This document shows, piece after piece, positions 13,701 to 25,030 of a stretch of 64,000 nucleotides of DNA. The translations under genes and the position numbers were made by a program. The stretch's first letter is position 1. Every line of letters starts with the position of its first letter. The notes beneath the pieces are model-generated. The model ran no database searches. It was not told the origin of the DNA and was given only the letters and a program-made list of their open reading frames with translations. The DNA is from Diadophis punctatus similis (Eukaryota > Chordata > Lepidosauria > Squamata > Dipsadidae): contig JALIGW010000005.1 of the NCBI GenBank assembly GCA_023053685.1, forward strand, positions 47,085,242-47,149,241, written 5' to 3'.

Positions 13701-14049
13701 CCCCTAAATCCTATTTTGCTGAGTGAATTGGTATAACTTATTTACAATCACTGAATACTTCTAGATACTGTACCTAACTTGTTGAAAATACTTTCAAATG
13801 CATGAAAGATGTGCTTCCTTTTTTACATTTCACTTTGTCAGTTATGCTACTGTGACGTTATGTCAAGAGCAAATCTTTTACACACCTACTTACAAATTAG
13901 TCCAATTGTGTTCTATTGTATTTATTGTGTTTGTGACAGGCAGAAAACGCATTTCTTTTAATTTTTATTGAGTTTGATAAAAGTGAATTTACTTTTGATT
14001 TTTTTAAAAGTATATTTTTACTTAATTTCTTATAGGAGAAATTGGTATT
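10761..14049. other. 3.3 kb without a recognisable gene
   Basis: AT-rich, stop-dense sequence. Weak hints only: a MIR-like SINE relic at about 11700-11850 (CCCAAAGTCACTCAGTC and TTAACCAGTAGATC) and a possible LINE 3' end at 13270-13350. Neither is firm. Confidence 0.4.
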
Positions 14050-14148
14050 ACTGACCAAACGGTATACGCCATGACATATTTTTCAGGGTACAATCAACTT
14101 GACCAAACAGTATATGTCAATGACATATTTTTCAGGGTACAATCAACT
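14050..14148 (+). repeat. Two-copy direct repeat, about 50-bp unit
   Basis: The segment from TGACCAAACGGTATA to CAGGGTACAATCAACT is followed at once by a second near-identical copy (TGACCAAACAGTATA to CAGGGTACAATCAACT). The differences are a few substitutions and a one-base indel. Confidence 0.85.
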
Positions 14149-17099
14149 CTCCTGTATTCAACAAACTTCCATTAAACCATAGGCAAACATTGTGAAATAA
14201 TTTTTTTTTAGACAGCTTAAAACAATTGTGTCAGAATCGTGGATATAAGGTTTTAAAAATTTGATTTTATATTAAATAAATACAAATATCAAAGAGGAAG
14301 TCTCACAAATACATCTAATTATTCAGAAAGAACCAGAAATAAAGTATTTGGAAACTTGGATGATAGAAAGGTTAATGAACAATTATATGTGTGACCAATT
14401 AAGAGACAAATTAGATAAATTTTAACCAAATTTGTCTCATCTCAAGAGGCTGAACCCAGTTTTTTCAGAATTTGGATAGAAGACCAAAAGGAAATCCTCG
14501 AACTTTAAGCTACACTGGAAAAAAAATTAAAAAGAAAAAAGAAAATATCAGAAGAATACAATAGGAAAAGTAGTTTTGTTTTGTCATCAAGCTCAGGGAC
14601 ATTCCGATGTAGTCACCAAGAGTCAAGCTTAATAAAAGGAAGCTTTATTTCATAAAAAAAGACATTCATCCAAAACAGCTAATCTCAGAATTTCAACAAA
14701 GGAAATAATCTAAAACACAGGCATTAGCTAGGTATTTATTCTAAGAATTGACCTAGCACTTTTAATGTTAAATTATGTGGGGGGTTTTAGAACAAAAAGC
14801 AAATATTAAGAAAAGATTAGGTAACATTCAGTACTCTCCAGAGAAGAAAAATGTTTCACACTCCCCAATATAAAAACATTAAGATGCAATTATGATTCAA
14901 AAGGCTAATTTCAATGAACTTTGTTATTAATACTGGACAAAAGCTCCTTTTCTATCTCTTCTTCAAAAGTGTATTAGCAATATTACATTTCAAGGTCACT
15001 TCACAAGTTCCATTGCGTATTCTCAAGGAGCAGGGCTGAACTCTTAAATATTTTTTATTTAAATATTTCTACATTGTTTTTCAGTTCAGAATGTCCAAGC
15101 AACGTTGCAATAATTAACAACATAATATTTTAACATACAAACACACTACAAAATCCGTGCTAAAACCAATCACAGTTTATGTAATTACCAGTTACTCAAG
15201 TATTAAACTATATTAATGTAGAATCAGCCTGCTGCCAAAACAAATGCCCATCTAAATAAAATAATGGCATTAAGAATCACAATTAATTATGGCTTTCAAG
15301 CATAGCTAAAATTGTGATTAATAAAAGGACAAATCAGTTTCTAAATGTCACATTTCTAACAAGATCACTGTGCAATTTATGCCAAATAGTTAATGAATTC
15401 AAACCTGCCATTTAATTTATAGAATAATTAGGAGAAATGGCTACAGTTTGGAATTTGTTACCAGATGTGGGGCTTACAATTCTACATGCAATCTTACTTG
15501 AAATATACTTAACTGTGCTCGGTGAAAATTATTTCTGAATAATCACAAGCTTGTAATGAAACTTATGTTAAATCTATACTACATATTAGCAAGAATACTT
15601 ATCAAACTTATGACAGTTTCGTTTTCTGGAAAAAAAGCTATATCTGAAAATATAGGCTTAAAAGAAATAGTTACTGTAAATTCATGATTCTGGCACTGTC
15701 CAAGTTTTATAAAATATTGAAATTCAGCCCAAGTCTAAACCACTTATCCTAAGCAATTTAGGAAGGCAATATACAAATGAAAGAAGGGGAATTGCTATTA
15801 TTGCTGCTTCTGTAATGAAAAGGATGATGGGATCTAATATACCATTTCACTCATTTTCCATACGACAGTACCAGATCATTTGGCCAATTTAGATCTGGAA
15901 ATACGATACATTAACCATAGTTGCAATTGCCACTCATTCCGGACTTGCACTCTACATTCACAACGCATTTAAAAGAACAGTCCTCAACTGGTAACAGCAA
16001 AGGGAAGAATTTGGATACTGAGTGGACAAGATTTTGTTAAAAGATAAATTATTTCTTTAAAGAAGCAAATAAACAGTGTTTATTATCAAATGAACTTTAC
16101 TTCTGATGCATAGAAATTATACCATAACAGAGTGCCAAATATATGCTTTACACATTATGTATAAACAGCCATACATTTTGATATTATAATGATCAATATG
16201 GCTGAAATTAAAAATATCTCTGTCCCCACTCCTATTATTATTACTATTATTATTATATTGTCCGCACAGAAACATTTTGACCACTGTAATCACAATATTT
16301 ATTGAAGGGCATGTCTTCATTCCAAACCATTCTAACTTGTAACTTCTAATCAGTTCTACATTAATTTTATAAACACAGTCACTTTCTATGGCACTTACAA
16401 TAAAATGGATTGTACTATAAGCTTAATCAATGTCTTAGGGGACCCATGTAAGCTCTGAAATTCTAACCAGTATGGAAAATGCACCTTCTCCCCTAGTCTC
16501 CAGTACTTGCAAGAGCGAAGTCTTGAGTGTTGGAGTGTTTTTTGCATATGCTCAGAAGCACCCTTTACACATTCCAGGATTGAACAATGGCACAAATGCC
16601 AAGTCTGTGGTGATTAAACATCAGAAAATGGGCAAGAGCTTAGTACTTTTCAACCTAACTGCCCTTCTACAGGCAGAAACACTTTCCCACTCACCCATCC
16701 CAGAATAAAGCCCTAAGAAACAGACATATTCACCAGGATTCCTAACAGACACATGAACTTGCCTAGCTTTGGTGACTTCACCAAAAAGGCTGACAAAAAG
16801 TCATTCCTGATTCCAGGAGCCTTTTATCTACTACAAGATGCTAGGAGTTGAATTTGTGATGCCACACAAGGCAACGGCTCTGCCACTGACCTATAACTTT
16901 TTCTCTATGTCATGACACCTAAAATCTCACACAGGACCCCTTTCTTATATTATATGTGGCGCAGGCCACTCTTCCTTTCAGGGCAATACGTCGCATGGCC
17001 TTTGGGCGAGCAGGGCACGGCGCGCACTCGCACCATCACCTGTTTGCCAGCCACTTTCTGGCCAGGCTGTCTGCTTTTAACAGCTGCCGAATTCCCAGG
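14149..17099. other. 3 kb 3' flank of the first RING gene, nothing recognised
   Basis: AT-rich sequence. The part nearest 17142 would hold the 3' UTR of the minus-strand gene. A TTTATT (AATAAA on the minus strand) near 16293 is one possible polyadenylation signal, unproven. There is a TAT-rich run at 16230-16256. Confidence 0.35.
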
Positions 17100-18320
17100 A
17101 AAGGACCCTGATCTCGGCCTAGCGGTCGGGCAAAGAGCTGCCTACGAATGACTGGAGATCGCCATCCGGCCGAGCGCCGCCCCTCGGGGGCCGCTTGCTC
17201 CTTCTCCCGCGAGCAAGGCCGCGGCCACAGTCCGGTATCTGCGGCTGTGGAGGAGGTAAGGCATGACGGAGAGGAGGGCCAGGACGATGGCAACCACGAG
17301 GAAGAGGGACACCATGAAGAGCTCCACCCAGCCACTGTAGTTGAGGAAGAGGGGCCCGGTGATAGAGACGACCATCATGGAGAAAAAGGTAAAGACGATG
17401 CACACGCAGCGCACGGTCCGCATATCCTGCCTCCGCCTCCAGCCGGTTTCATTGCAGCCGCCGCTCGCCTCAGCAGCCTCGGGAGAAAGCGCGCCATTTC
17501 CGCCCTGCTCCGGCAGGGGGCGCTGAAACGTAGGCCGAGGCGCCCACGAGAGGGGCAGTAGCTGCAAGCGGTCCGGAGGCGCCGGCGGCGGCAGCAGCAT
17601 CGGCGGCGGCGGGATGAGCTTGGTGTTCAGCGGCAGGTCGTGCACGTGTCCCTTCGGCAGGGCCGTGCGGTGCCGACACAACGCGCACGTGATGGCGTCG
17701 GCTGGGCCGCCGCGCTCCGCTGCCGCGCCCCTCCCCGCGCCTCCGCCGCCGCTCTGGGTTTGGTGGCGATGCATCTGGACCAGGCAGTCCAGGCAAAAGG
17801 TGTGCAGGCACGCCAGCAGCTTGGGCGCGCGGGCCTCGGCGTCAAAGAGGTTGTAACAGATCCGGCATTCGCGCTCTTCGGCTGCCAGAGGCCCTTCCGC
17901 CGCCAGGGCGAGGCAGGAGGCGACGGCGCTCCTCGAGGCCGCCTCGGCGGAATCGTCTTCGTGGCCTTCAGCCTCCTCGCCCTGCTGGCTCCTTTCCTCG
18001 TGACCGGGCGGTGGTTGCCTCAGATCTGCCATAGCCGCGACGTCTCATCTGAAGGCTCCGCGCCGCTGCGGCGGGTGAAAGGTCGGCTGTGGGATGCGAG
18101 TTTACGGAGGGTCGGAGCCGAGCCGGTGCCTCTCTCCGGCGCCCTTCTGATGCTGCGCGGTTGGGAAGTTCTGGGCATGAACCGCCGCCTGCAGTGCTGC
18201 GTGCTTCTTTTGCTGCTGTGGCCGCTGGCGGGCTGGCGGGCGGCTGGCTCCTCACCCCCTTCTGAATTGCGGCTTCTGCGCGAGGATGCCAAGAAGCATG
18301 CAACACCCAGGGACATTCGC
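17100..18320. promoter_or_regulatory. CpG island over the first RING gene
   Basis: A sharp change from AT-rich to strongly GC- and CpG-rich sequence covers the whole gene and about 290 bases upstream of its ATG. No TATA box is evident. A CpG-island promoter for the minus-strand gene is the simple reading. Confidence 0.7.
17142..18032 (-). CDS. Membrane-anchored RING finger E3 ligase-like protein
   Basis: An intact, intronless 296-codon frame with its ATG in the CpG island. Residues 1-53 are acidic and low-complexity. The C3HC4 RING has ligands C56, C59, C75, H77, C80, C83, C116 and C119, with the core RICYNLFD...APKLLACLHTFC. A Gly/Ala-rich insertion (about 94-112) lengthens the loop before the last Cys pair. 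TALPKGHVHDLPLNTKLI follows, then a proline-rich linker. Two membrane spans lie at about 207-231 and 235-261, before a short basic tail. This layout matches the small RNF186/RNF223/RNF225-type membrane ubiquitin ligases, which transfer ubiquitin from an E2 at internal membranes; that activity is inferred. It is clearly paralogous to the gene at 32643-33596. I do not assign a symbol because which RNF orthologue it is cannot be told from sequence alone. Confidence 0.85.
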   Translation of the reverse strand: MADLRQPPPGHEERSQQGEEAEGHEDDSAEAASRSAVASCLALAAEGPLAAEERECRICYNLFDAEARAPKLLACLHTFCLDCLVQMHRHQTQSGGGGAGRGAAAERGGPADAITCALCRHRTALPKGHVHDLPLNTKLIPPPPMLLPPPAPPDRLQLLPLSWAPRPTFQRPLPEQGGNGALSPEAAEASGGCNETGWRRRQDMRTVRCVCIVFTFFSMMVVSITGPLFLNYSGWVELFMVSLFLVVAIVLALLSVMPYLLHSRRYRTVAAALLAGEGASGPRGAALGRMAISSHS

Positions 18321-18436
18321 TAAACCTCCCCAGTCTGCAGCTTCTCTAGAGTTTGGGCACGGGAATGCCCAAAATAGGAGGTCACTGGGAATTGTAGTCT
18401 TAGAAATGAGAGAACAGCAGGTTAGAAAAGGCTGAG

Positions 18437-18482
<46 letters not shown>

Positions 18483-18961
18483 CACCTCTTTATGGAAGAG
18501 AGCTGTACTGCTTAGATCCTTAGAAAAATACTTTGTTCTGGTATTTGGTGGTTATTTCTCATAAAAAGACAATGATTGAATGCATTATTGTAAAAGCAAA
18601 AACCTACTATTTAATAAACAAGAGCCAGGTGGGCAACCATAAGACAAGAAGTGTCTGTTTTGTATTCAAAACTTATTTTATGAATGTAAGCATTTTTTTA
18701 AACTGCATTTTTAAGTGTGCAAACAATCCATGGAACCTACGTGGCTTCTTATAAATCCAAATAGGAATGAAGTATATCAGAATGCCTGACAAAATGGTTT
18801 GGTCCCATTCTTGCTTTCAGCTCAAATAAGCAGGTGGCTCAATGTCTATAAGAGTGGGCTAGAATAATCTGTTTTATCAGTTTTCACAAACAGGTTTTAA
18901 AATCGAAAGCAAAGAAGAAAACAATATATCTGTTAAGTTTTGTTCTGAGTTACAACAAAAT
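18321..18961. other. Spacer with a (CA)n array at 18440-18478
   Basis: A CA microsatellite of about 19 units, then AT-rich sequence. No gene seen. Confidence 0.6.
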
Positions 18962-18969
18962 ATATACAC

Positions 18970-19098
18970 CATGGGCATCAAACTCACCGCGTCGCGCTGC
19001 CTTCATGTAACGTTTCACGAGGTTTTTCCCATTTACTGAGGTGGGCATGGCCTGTACGTAATGCATCTGGCCCATGGGCTGCCAATTTGATACCCCTG
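18970..19098. mobile_element. Short hAT-type MITE, 129 bp
   Basis: Ends CATGGGCATCAAACT and AATTTGATACCCCTG form imperfect inverted repeats. The flanks ATATACAC (18962-18969) and ATACACAC (19099-19106) are an 8-bp duplication with one mismatch. Confidence 0.75.
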
Positions 19099-19106
19099 AT
19101 ACACAC

Positions 19107-19374
19107 AAAGATCCTCGACTTGCAACCATAGTGGGGGGCCAACCATTTTGCTTGTCAGAAGCCAACTGAAAGGTCACAAAGGGCAATCACATGACCCCAA
19201 ATGCTGCAACCATTGTAAATATGTCACTTGCCAAGCTCCCAAATTATAAACACTTGATCATGGGATACTGCAGCTGTCATAAGTGCGAGGACTGATTGCA
19301 AGTACCTTTTTCAGTGCTGTTGTAACTTTGAGTGGTCATTAATCAAATAGTTGTAAGTTGAGGACTTTCCTGTA
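19107..19374. mobile_element. TIR DNA element, CCTCGACTTGCAACC family
   Basis: It begins ATCCTCGACTTGCAACCA and ends TTGTAAGTTGAGGACTTTCC, forming an inverted repeat. The interior has TGATCATGGGATACTGCAGC and TGTCATAAGTGCGAGGACTG, typical of a short element abundant in snake genomes. A second copy is at 48970-49432. It abuts the hAT MITE on its left. Confidence 0.65.
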
Positions 19375-20419
<1,045 letters not shown>

Positions 20420-20784
20420 AAGAGTTGCACAGCCTTGAATTGTCATGGATCCTGGGTCATCTGAACTCAGACAATAAATTAAAATGTGAACAACATGCCT
20501 TACGATTTGACAGGTTAAGCATGCTGTGGTCGCATCACTTAAGCAGTGTCATGTGGCAGGACCCAGGAGATATGCCTTCTCAAAAGCTTGCCCTTTTGAA
20601 TAGCATTCCCCTGAGATCTGGATAGCCTTGACCTTAACTGCCTTTTGGAAAGCTTTTAAAACTTGGCTTTCCACCAGCACTACGTTGATAGGTTTTGTAC
20701 CTATTGAATATTTTGACTGCATGGCAGAATGAAATTGCCTTGCAGGTCATACTCTTTTTATTGCTTATGTATAAAATTTATTTT
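20420..20784 (+). mobile_element. L2-type LINE 3' fragment
   Basis: The GTGGCAGGACCCAGGAGATATGCCTTCTC block and the CTTTTGGAAAGCTTTTAAAACTTGGCT block are the C-terminal coding and 3' parts of L2-like LINEs. The copia 3' LTR is truncated directly against its right end. Confidence 0.6.
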
Positions 20785-21051
20785 ATTTTTTATACAATAC
20801 CACAAGTAGATTATTTCTTCAATGTAGCAACAGTTACAAGCAGTTTCATTTCCAGCAGCAGACAAGCTTTCAGTTCAGAGTTCAGAGTGGATTGAGTACA
20901 GAGTGGACGGAGCCACACCCAGCCTTCTAGTTTCAGTTTCGATTTTCTGCACAGACTCAGATGTGTTTAGCTCCCATTGGCTGACTTAGTTGCTATGCCT
21001 ATTGGCTGACCTTGTTACCATTGGCTCACCGAGTTCATGAATATCTGAACA
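20785..21051 (-). repeat. Copia 3' LTR, truncated
   Basis: From TACAATACCACAAGTAG to CTGAACA it matches the right LTR closely, with small indels. On the element strand it begins TGTTCAGAT right after the polypurine tract. The part equivalent to about 24060-24140 is missing. Confidence 0.9.
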
Positions 21052-21062
21052 CTCCTCCCTTC
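21052..21062 (-). other. Polypurine tract of the copia element
   Basis: On the element strand GAAGGGAGGAG immediately precedes the TGTT start of the 3' LTR, the expected plus-strand primer position. Confidence 0.85.
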
Positions 21063-21209
21063 ATGACTGGAAGAGATATAAATCAAATAATTTAATATTC
21101 TTCAGATACTTGTATTTGAAGATCCGCATTCACAGTTCCCTCCAAATACCTGAGTATCCCTTTTATTGTGATACATTCTTTGCAATGAAACAAAGATCAT
21201 CCACAAATG

Positions 21210-21614
21210 CTAATAGTTGACAATCCCCACCTTGTAACTTTCCAATGTACTGTATATGCAACCATCAGCCTTACAACTCTTGAATCCAAGACCCTTCAAT
21301 ACCTTATCTAGACATATATTCCAATTCCTGGCTGACTGCTTCAGCCCATAAATGGCCTTGTTCAATTTATACACCATGTTAGGCTTTTTACTTTCATACC
21401 CTGGTGCTTGAACCATGTAAATTTCCTCCTCTAACTCAGCACTGAGGAATGCAGTGGTTATGTCAAAATGCCAAATTTTATGGCCATGCGCCGCTGCCAA
21501 CGCTAGTGCAAGCCTGATGTTTTCACTCTTTACAGTTGGTGCAAATACCTCATCATAGTGCACATTTTTTAACTCTGAAAAACCTTGTGCCACTAACATT
21601 GCTTTATATTGCAC
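21210..21614 (-). pseudogene. Copia reverse transcriptase fragment
   Basis: A 134-codon open stretch carries the copia RT signatures: KAMLVAQGFSE, DEVFAPTVKSENIRLALALA (its arrangement near residues 24-44), WHFDITTAFLSAELEEEIYM and the KLNKAIYGLKQSARNWN block. Just downstream, in a shifted frame, AFVDDLCFIA is the catalytic YVDD-type box (about 21185-21215). RNase H does not follow. The polyprotein is broken on both sides. Confidence 0.9.
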
Positions 21615-21801
21615 CTCATTATTGGGTAGTACTTTCTTCTTGTATACCTACTTGCATCCTACAGCTTTGCTACCCTGTGGCAAAGTCATAGATGTGAACA
21701 CTTCATGTTCTCCCGTGGATTTCATTTCCTTGTCCATGGCTTCTTTCCACTTTTCTTGTTCAATTTTAGGTAATGCCAATACTTATTTATATTTTCTTGG
21801 C

Positions 21802-22158
21802 TCATACCATACATTGCACACCTTTACTTGCAGAATACCTGTCAGGTGGAATCCCTTTGTTCCATTGCTCTGACCTGCGTGGCATTGACTGCTCCTGTGT
21901 TTCATTCCTTTCTTGCTTCATATCTTGTTCAGCTTTATCAGTTTCTCCTCCCTGAACGCTGACACCATCACTAAATGAGTTACCATCATTAAGTGAATTA
22001 CCATCACTAAGTGGATCACCATCACTAAGTGAATCATTCCCAAAACTTGCATCAATTCTGTTCCAATTTTGCTTTGCAAAACTAGCTGATCTGGAAATCA
22101 CTATTCTTTTTCTCCCATCGCTAAAATGATAGATTTTTGAGCCTGACTCATAGCCCAA
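21802..22158 (-). pseudogene. Copia polyprotein, integrase-RT linker
   Basis: This open stretch (MGYESGSKIYHFSDGRKRIV) lies between integrase and RT and has the usual GYE...Y.I......VI.SR pattern of the copia integrase tail, followed by a degenerate Ser/Asp/Gly-rich repeat (LSDGDPLSDGNS) and a charged region. The repeat is visible in the DNA as a run of ATCACTAAGTGA-type units at about 21965-22035. Confidence 0.7.
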
Positions 22159-22260
22159 TAACCTGAGCTTTCTAGCCTTTGGTTATCCCTTTCTTCTAAC
22201 TGCTTTTGGAATATGCACCCATGCAGTACTTCCAAAAACTCTTAAATGTGCCAGAGATGG

Positions 22261-22503
22261 TTATCTCCCATATAGCACTGCATATGGAGTATCATTGATA
22301 GAGGAACTCCACAGCATATTAATTAAATAGTTAGCAGTCAACATGGCTTCACCCCAATATGACCTGCTCTGACCAGAATCCTCCAGCAGTGAGTCTTTCA
22401 TCATTTGTAAGACTCCATTCCACCTTTCAGCTACACCAGGGGTGGCCAAACTATTTTTTGAGGACCTGTGGACTTCAACTCCCAGAATTCCTGAGCCAGC
22501 CAT
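22261..22503 (-). pseudogene. Copia integrase C-terminal half
   Basis: Contains GVAERWNGVLQMMKDSLLED, YWGEAMLTANYLIN and TPYAVLYGR, the conserved copia integrase segment that includes the catalytic Glu region. The N-terminal 24 or so residues of this frame come from the inserted hAT element, not from copia. Confidence 0.85.
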
Positions 22504-22579
22504 GCATGCATGGCTAGCTCAGGAATTCTGGGAGTTAAAGTCCACAGGTCCTCAAAGAACCAAAATTTGGCCACCCCTA
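22437..22579. mobile_element. Palindromic hAT MITE inside the copia element
   Basis: Ends CAGGGGTGGCCAAAC and TTTGGCCACCCCTA are inverted repeats. A perfect 8-bp duplication AGCTACAC lies at 22429-22436 and 22580-22587. The interior is a near-palindrome of the AATTCTGGGAGTT unit. It split the integrase frame and so is younger than the copia insertion. Confidence 0.9.
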
Positions 22580-22712
22580 AGCTACACCATTCTCAGCTGC
22601 TGTGTACGGATTTGTGTGTCTGTGTTTTATTCCTAGCTATCCCAACCACTGTTGAAAATTTGTTGACATAAATTCTGAACCTCTGTCAGTTTGCAGCTGA
22701 CCTATCTGTTGT

Positions 22713-23282
22713 TTATACCTTCTTTCTATGAAGCAACTCCAATTGCTTAAATTTCTGTAGCACCTCTGTTTTACTCTTTAGTAAATAGCAGAACCCAAAC
22801 CTGCTGTAGTCATCTACAATGACCAGTGCATATTTTGCTCCTCCCAAATTGGCTTGCATTGGCCCAACCAAATCTGCATGTAAAAGCTCTAGAGCTCTTG
22901 TTGTCTGCCTTGTGCTACTCTTGCTCACAGGGAATTCCTTGGATTTTGATGTTTTACATACTGCACAGTCCAAATATGCCTTATATCCCTTTAAGTTCAA
23001 CCCTTCTGCAAACTGTTGCATCATTTGCAAAACTCTGAAGCTGGCATGGCCAAGCCTTCTGTGCAAGAGATGAACACATGAATCATGCTGTGCAACATTT
23101 CCAAATGTCTGTGCACATTGAACCTTTTGTCCCTGTAACACATAAAGATTATCCTCTTTTATGCCCTGTGCACATACATTCCCATTTCTCTTAATGAGAC
23201 ACTTCCCATTTACAAATGTGGTCTCAAATCCTTGCTTATCTAAACTTGAGACACTCAGCAAATTATGCTCCATCTCAGGCAC
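22713..23282 (-). pseudogene. Copia integrase N-terminal half with GAG-pre-integrase
   Basis: A 189-codon stretch starts with MEHNLLSVSSLDKQG and the LHRRLGHASFRVLQ zinc-binding region (the H-H part of the HHCC finger), then CAVCKTSK with the Cys pair. It continues with LLHADLVGPMQ and YALVIVDDYSRFGFCYLLK, the catalytic-core start with both Asp residues of the DDE triad. It ends in KFKQLELLHRKKV after a frameshift. Confidence 0.9.
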
Positions 23283-23489
23283 ACATCATTAAATAATACA
23301 TCATTAAACCTCATTTCCAGATATGGAATTTTCACACTGCTTCTTCCAATGACCTTAGTCTTCTGGCCATTTGCCAAGGCTACTGTATCTCATGCAGCTG
23401 GATCCAACCTGTAAAATAATTTAGAATTTTTAACAATGGTTTGACTTGCACCACTGTCTATTAACCATTTGTCTCTGCTATTGCAATAG

Positions 23490-23966
23490 CTAACTTTTGC
23501 AACAGAAACCTAAAAAGCACACTAAAAACACTAAAAGCACCTTCTGGGACTCAGGAATATTCATTCCATGCTGTTCTGATTCCACAAACAAAGTTTGCAT
23601 TTGCAATAAATGTCTTTCCACAGATTCACCTGGTTGCAGACATGCTCTGTATAATTTCCTTGATAACTTGACAATATTGCATGCTGATACACTGACATGC
23701 ACATTTCTCAATTTCAGCCAGACCTCCTTTGCAGTCTTTAAATCAGCTACATTGATAAACTGTTCATCTTCTAAACTCAAGATAATATAAGCCATTGCTT
23801 TATCATGCTGCCTCTGTTCTCCAGCTGCAAAAACCTGTGCTGGATTTACAACCGTATACCACAGCTCCTTAGCCTTCAGGAAACATTCCATCTTTGCAGC
23901 CCAAATTATATAGTTCTTCTGTCCCAAACGAGGCACAGAGCTTTCCTTAATTTCAACAGCAGCCAT
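23490..23966 (-). pseudogene. Copia gag fragment
   Basis: A 158-codon stretch with the copia Gag (UBN2/DUF4219-like) features: the VPRLGQKNYIIWAAKMECFL start, LWYTVVNP, ADLKTAKEVWLKL and CLQPGESVERHLLQMQTLF. The start sits about 80 bases inside the primer site, as expected for the first gene. The zinc knuckle that should follow is lost to frameshift. Confidence 0.9.
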
Positions 23967-24047
23967 CCTGCAATCTCTGCCTGGTTTCTCTTTATAATAC
24001 AGGCAGTCTCTTCAGCTTAAATTACAATGCAGTCTTCTGTGTGCTCC

Positions 24048-24059
24048 GGGCCCATAACC
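24048..24059 (-). other. Primer binding site, half-tRNA-iMet type
   Basis: On the element strand GGTTATGGGCCC follows the end of the 5' LTR. It is complementary to the anticodon stem-loop region of initiator tRNA-Met (GGGCCCATAACC), the internal priming site known for Drosophila copia, and not to a tRNA 3' end. Confidence 0.9.
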
Positions 24060-24401
24060 TATCAGAGTTTGTTGCCTAAATCAAAACCAGAAGCACACAC
24101 AGATAACTGATTCAGCTGGATTCATTAACTTCTTTATAAACATAATAATATATATACAATACCACAAGTAGATTATTTCTTCAATGTAGCAACAGTTACA
24201 AGCAGTTTCATTTCCAGCAGCAGACAAGCTTTCAGTGCAGAGTTCAGAATGGACTGAACCACACCCAGCCTTCTAGTTTCAGTTTCGATTCTCTGCACAG
24301 ACTCAGATGTGTTTAGCTCCCATTGGCTGACTTAGTTGCTAGGCCTATTCATTGGCTGACCTTGTTACCATTGGCTCTCCCAGTTCATGATTATCTTAAC
24401 A
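24060..24401 (-). repeat. Copia 5' LTR, complete, 342 bp
   Basis: Bounded by the primer site on one side and by the TGTTAAGAT start (element strand) on the other. It matches the truncated 3' LTR over about 265 bases. Confidence 0.9.
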
Positions 24402-24719
24402 CTGTTGCTATAAGAACATCTAAACTTGTTCACTTGAATATCCAGTTTAAAATCCACATGGAGCTATCCAGGGTGCTAGCTGGAGCATGCATTTGTGGAC
24501 TCCAAAGTTTGGCTGGAACAACCATGTGGCTGTTAACCACAACTTACTTCTGTATAACTTTATTAAATTATTAAATTCAATACTTTTAATATGTGACTCA
24601 GGGTAGCATATGCAACTAAAAACAAAACAAAACAAAATACTCAAGTGAAACAAATTGCTCGAGAGTAATTCAAACAACCAAAAAAACAAGCAAGAGGCTC
24701 ACAAAACCATCTGACCAGT
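24402..24719. other. No gene or named repeat seen
   Basis: Spacer between the copia 5' LTR and the L2 fragment. Confidence 0.4.
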
Positions 24720-24888
24720 GCCTGTGGGAGGAGCCCTGTCTTCAAATCTTTGGAAGGCAGACAGGGTCAGGCCTACCCAAATTTGTGACTGCACCCTATT
24801 CCACAGCAATAAAGAAGGTCTTCTGGATCCCAGAGATGAACCTACTTAAGTAACAGCACCTGGTGCATACCAGTCCCATCAAAATCCC

Positions 24889-25030
24889 AAAGGTGCTTTT
24901 CAAGATGCAGTTGGGACTTTTTTTTTCTTTGAAAATGAAGAAGTGAAACATTTTCAAAGGAAAAAAAAGTCGAGTTGAATTTTGAAAACATCTTTGGTAT
25001 AACCGTGACCTGGATGGTTGAGAATCTCCG
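24889..25030 (-). mobile_element. Palindromic element, decayed copy
   Basis: It matches the element at 38861-39069 in opposite orientation: the outer CAAAGGTGCTTTTCAA arm, A/T-rich stem arms, then GGTATAACCGTGACCTGGATGGTTGAGAATCTC. The stem is much eroded. Confidence 0.65.

Larger units (their letters stand above)
20785..24401 (-). mobile_element. Ty1/copia LTR retrotransposon, decayed
   Basis: The element reads right to left: 5' LTR 24060-24401, primer site 24048-24059, gag, integrase, reverse transcriptase, polypurine tract 21052-21062, 3' LTR 20785-21051. The gene order (integrase before RT) is that of Pseudoviridae/copia. It is about 3.6 kb instead of the usual 5 kb: the RNase H part after the RT is almost wholly missing, the protease region is not evident, all frames are broken, and the 3' LTR lacks its outer 75 bases or so. 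It also carries a 143-bp hAT insertion. Copia elements are uncommon in amniotes. The relic cannot mobilise itself. Confidence 0.9.

Noticed and set aside
17640..18323. 227-codon plus-strand frame over the first RING gene
   Set aside because: Antisense shadow in a CpG island; no domain, while the minus-strand frame has a full RING and two membrane spans.
24048..24059. tRNA-iMet gene fragment
   Set aside because: Its position right after an LTR marks it as a primer binding site.
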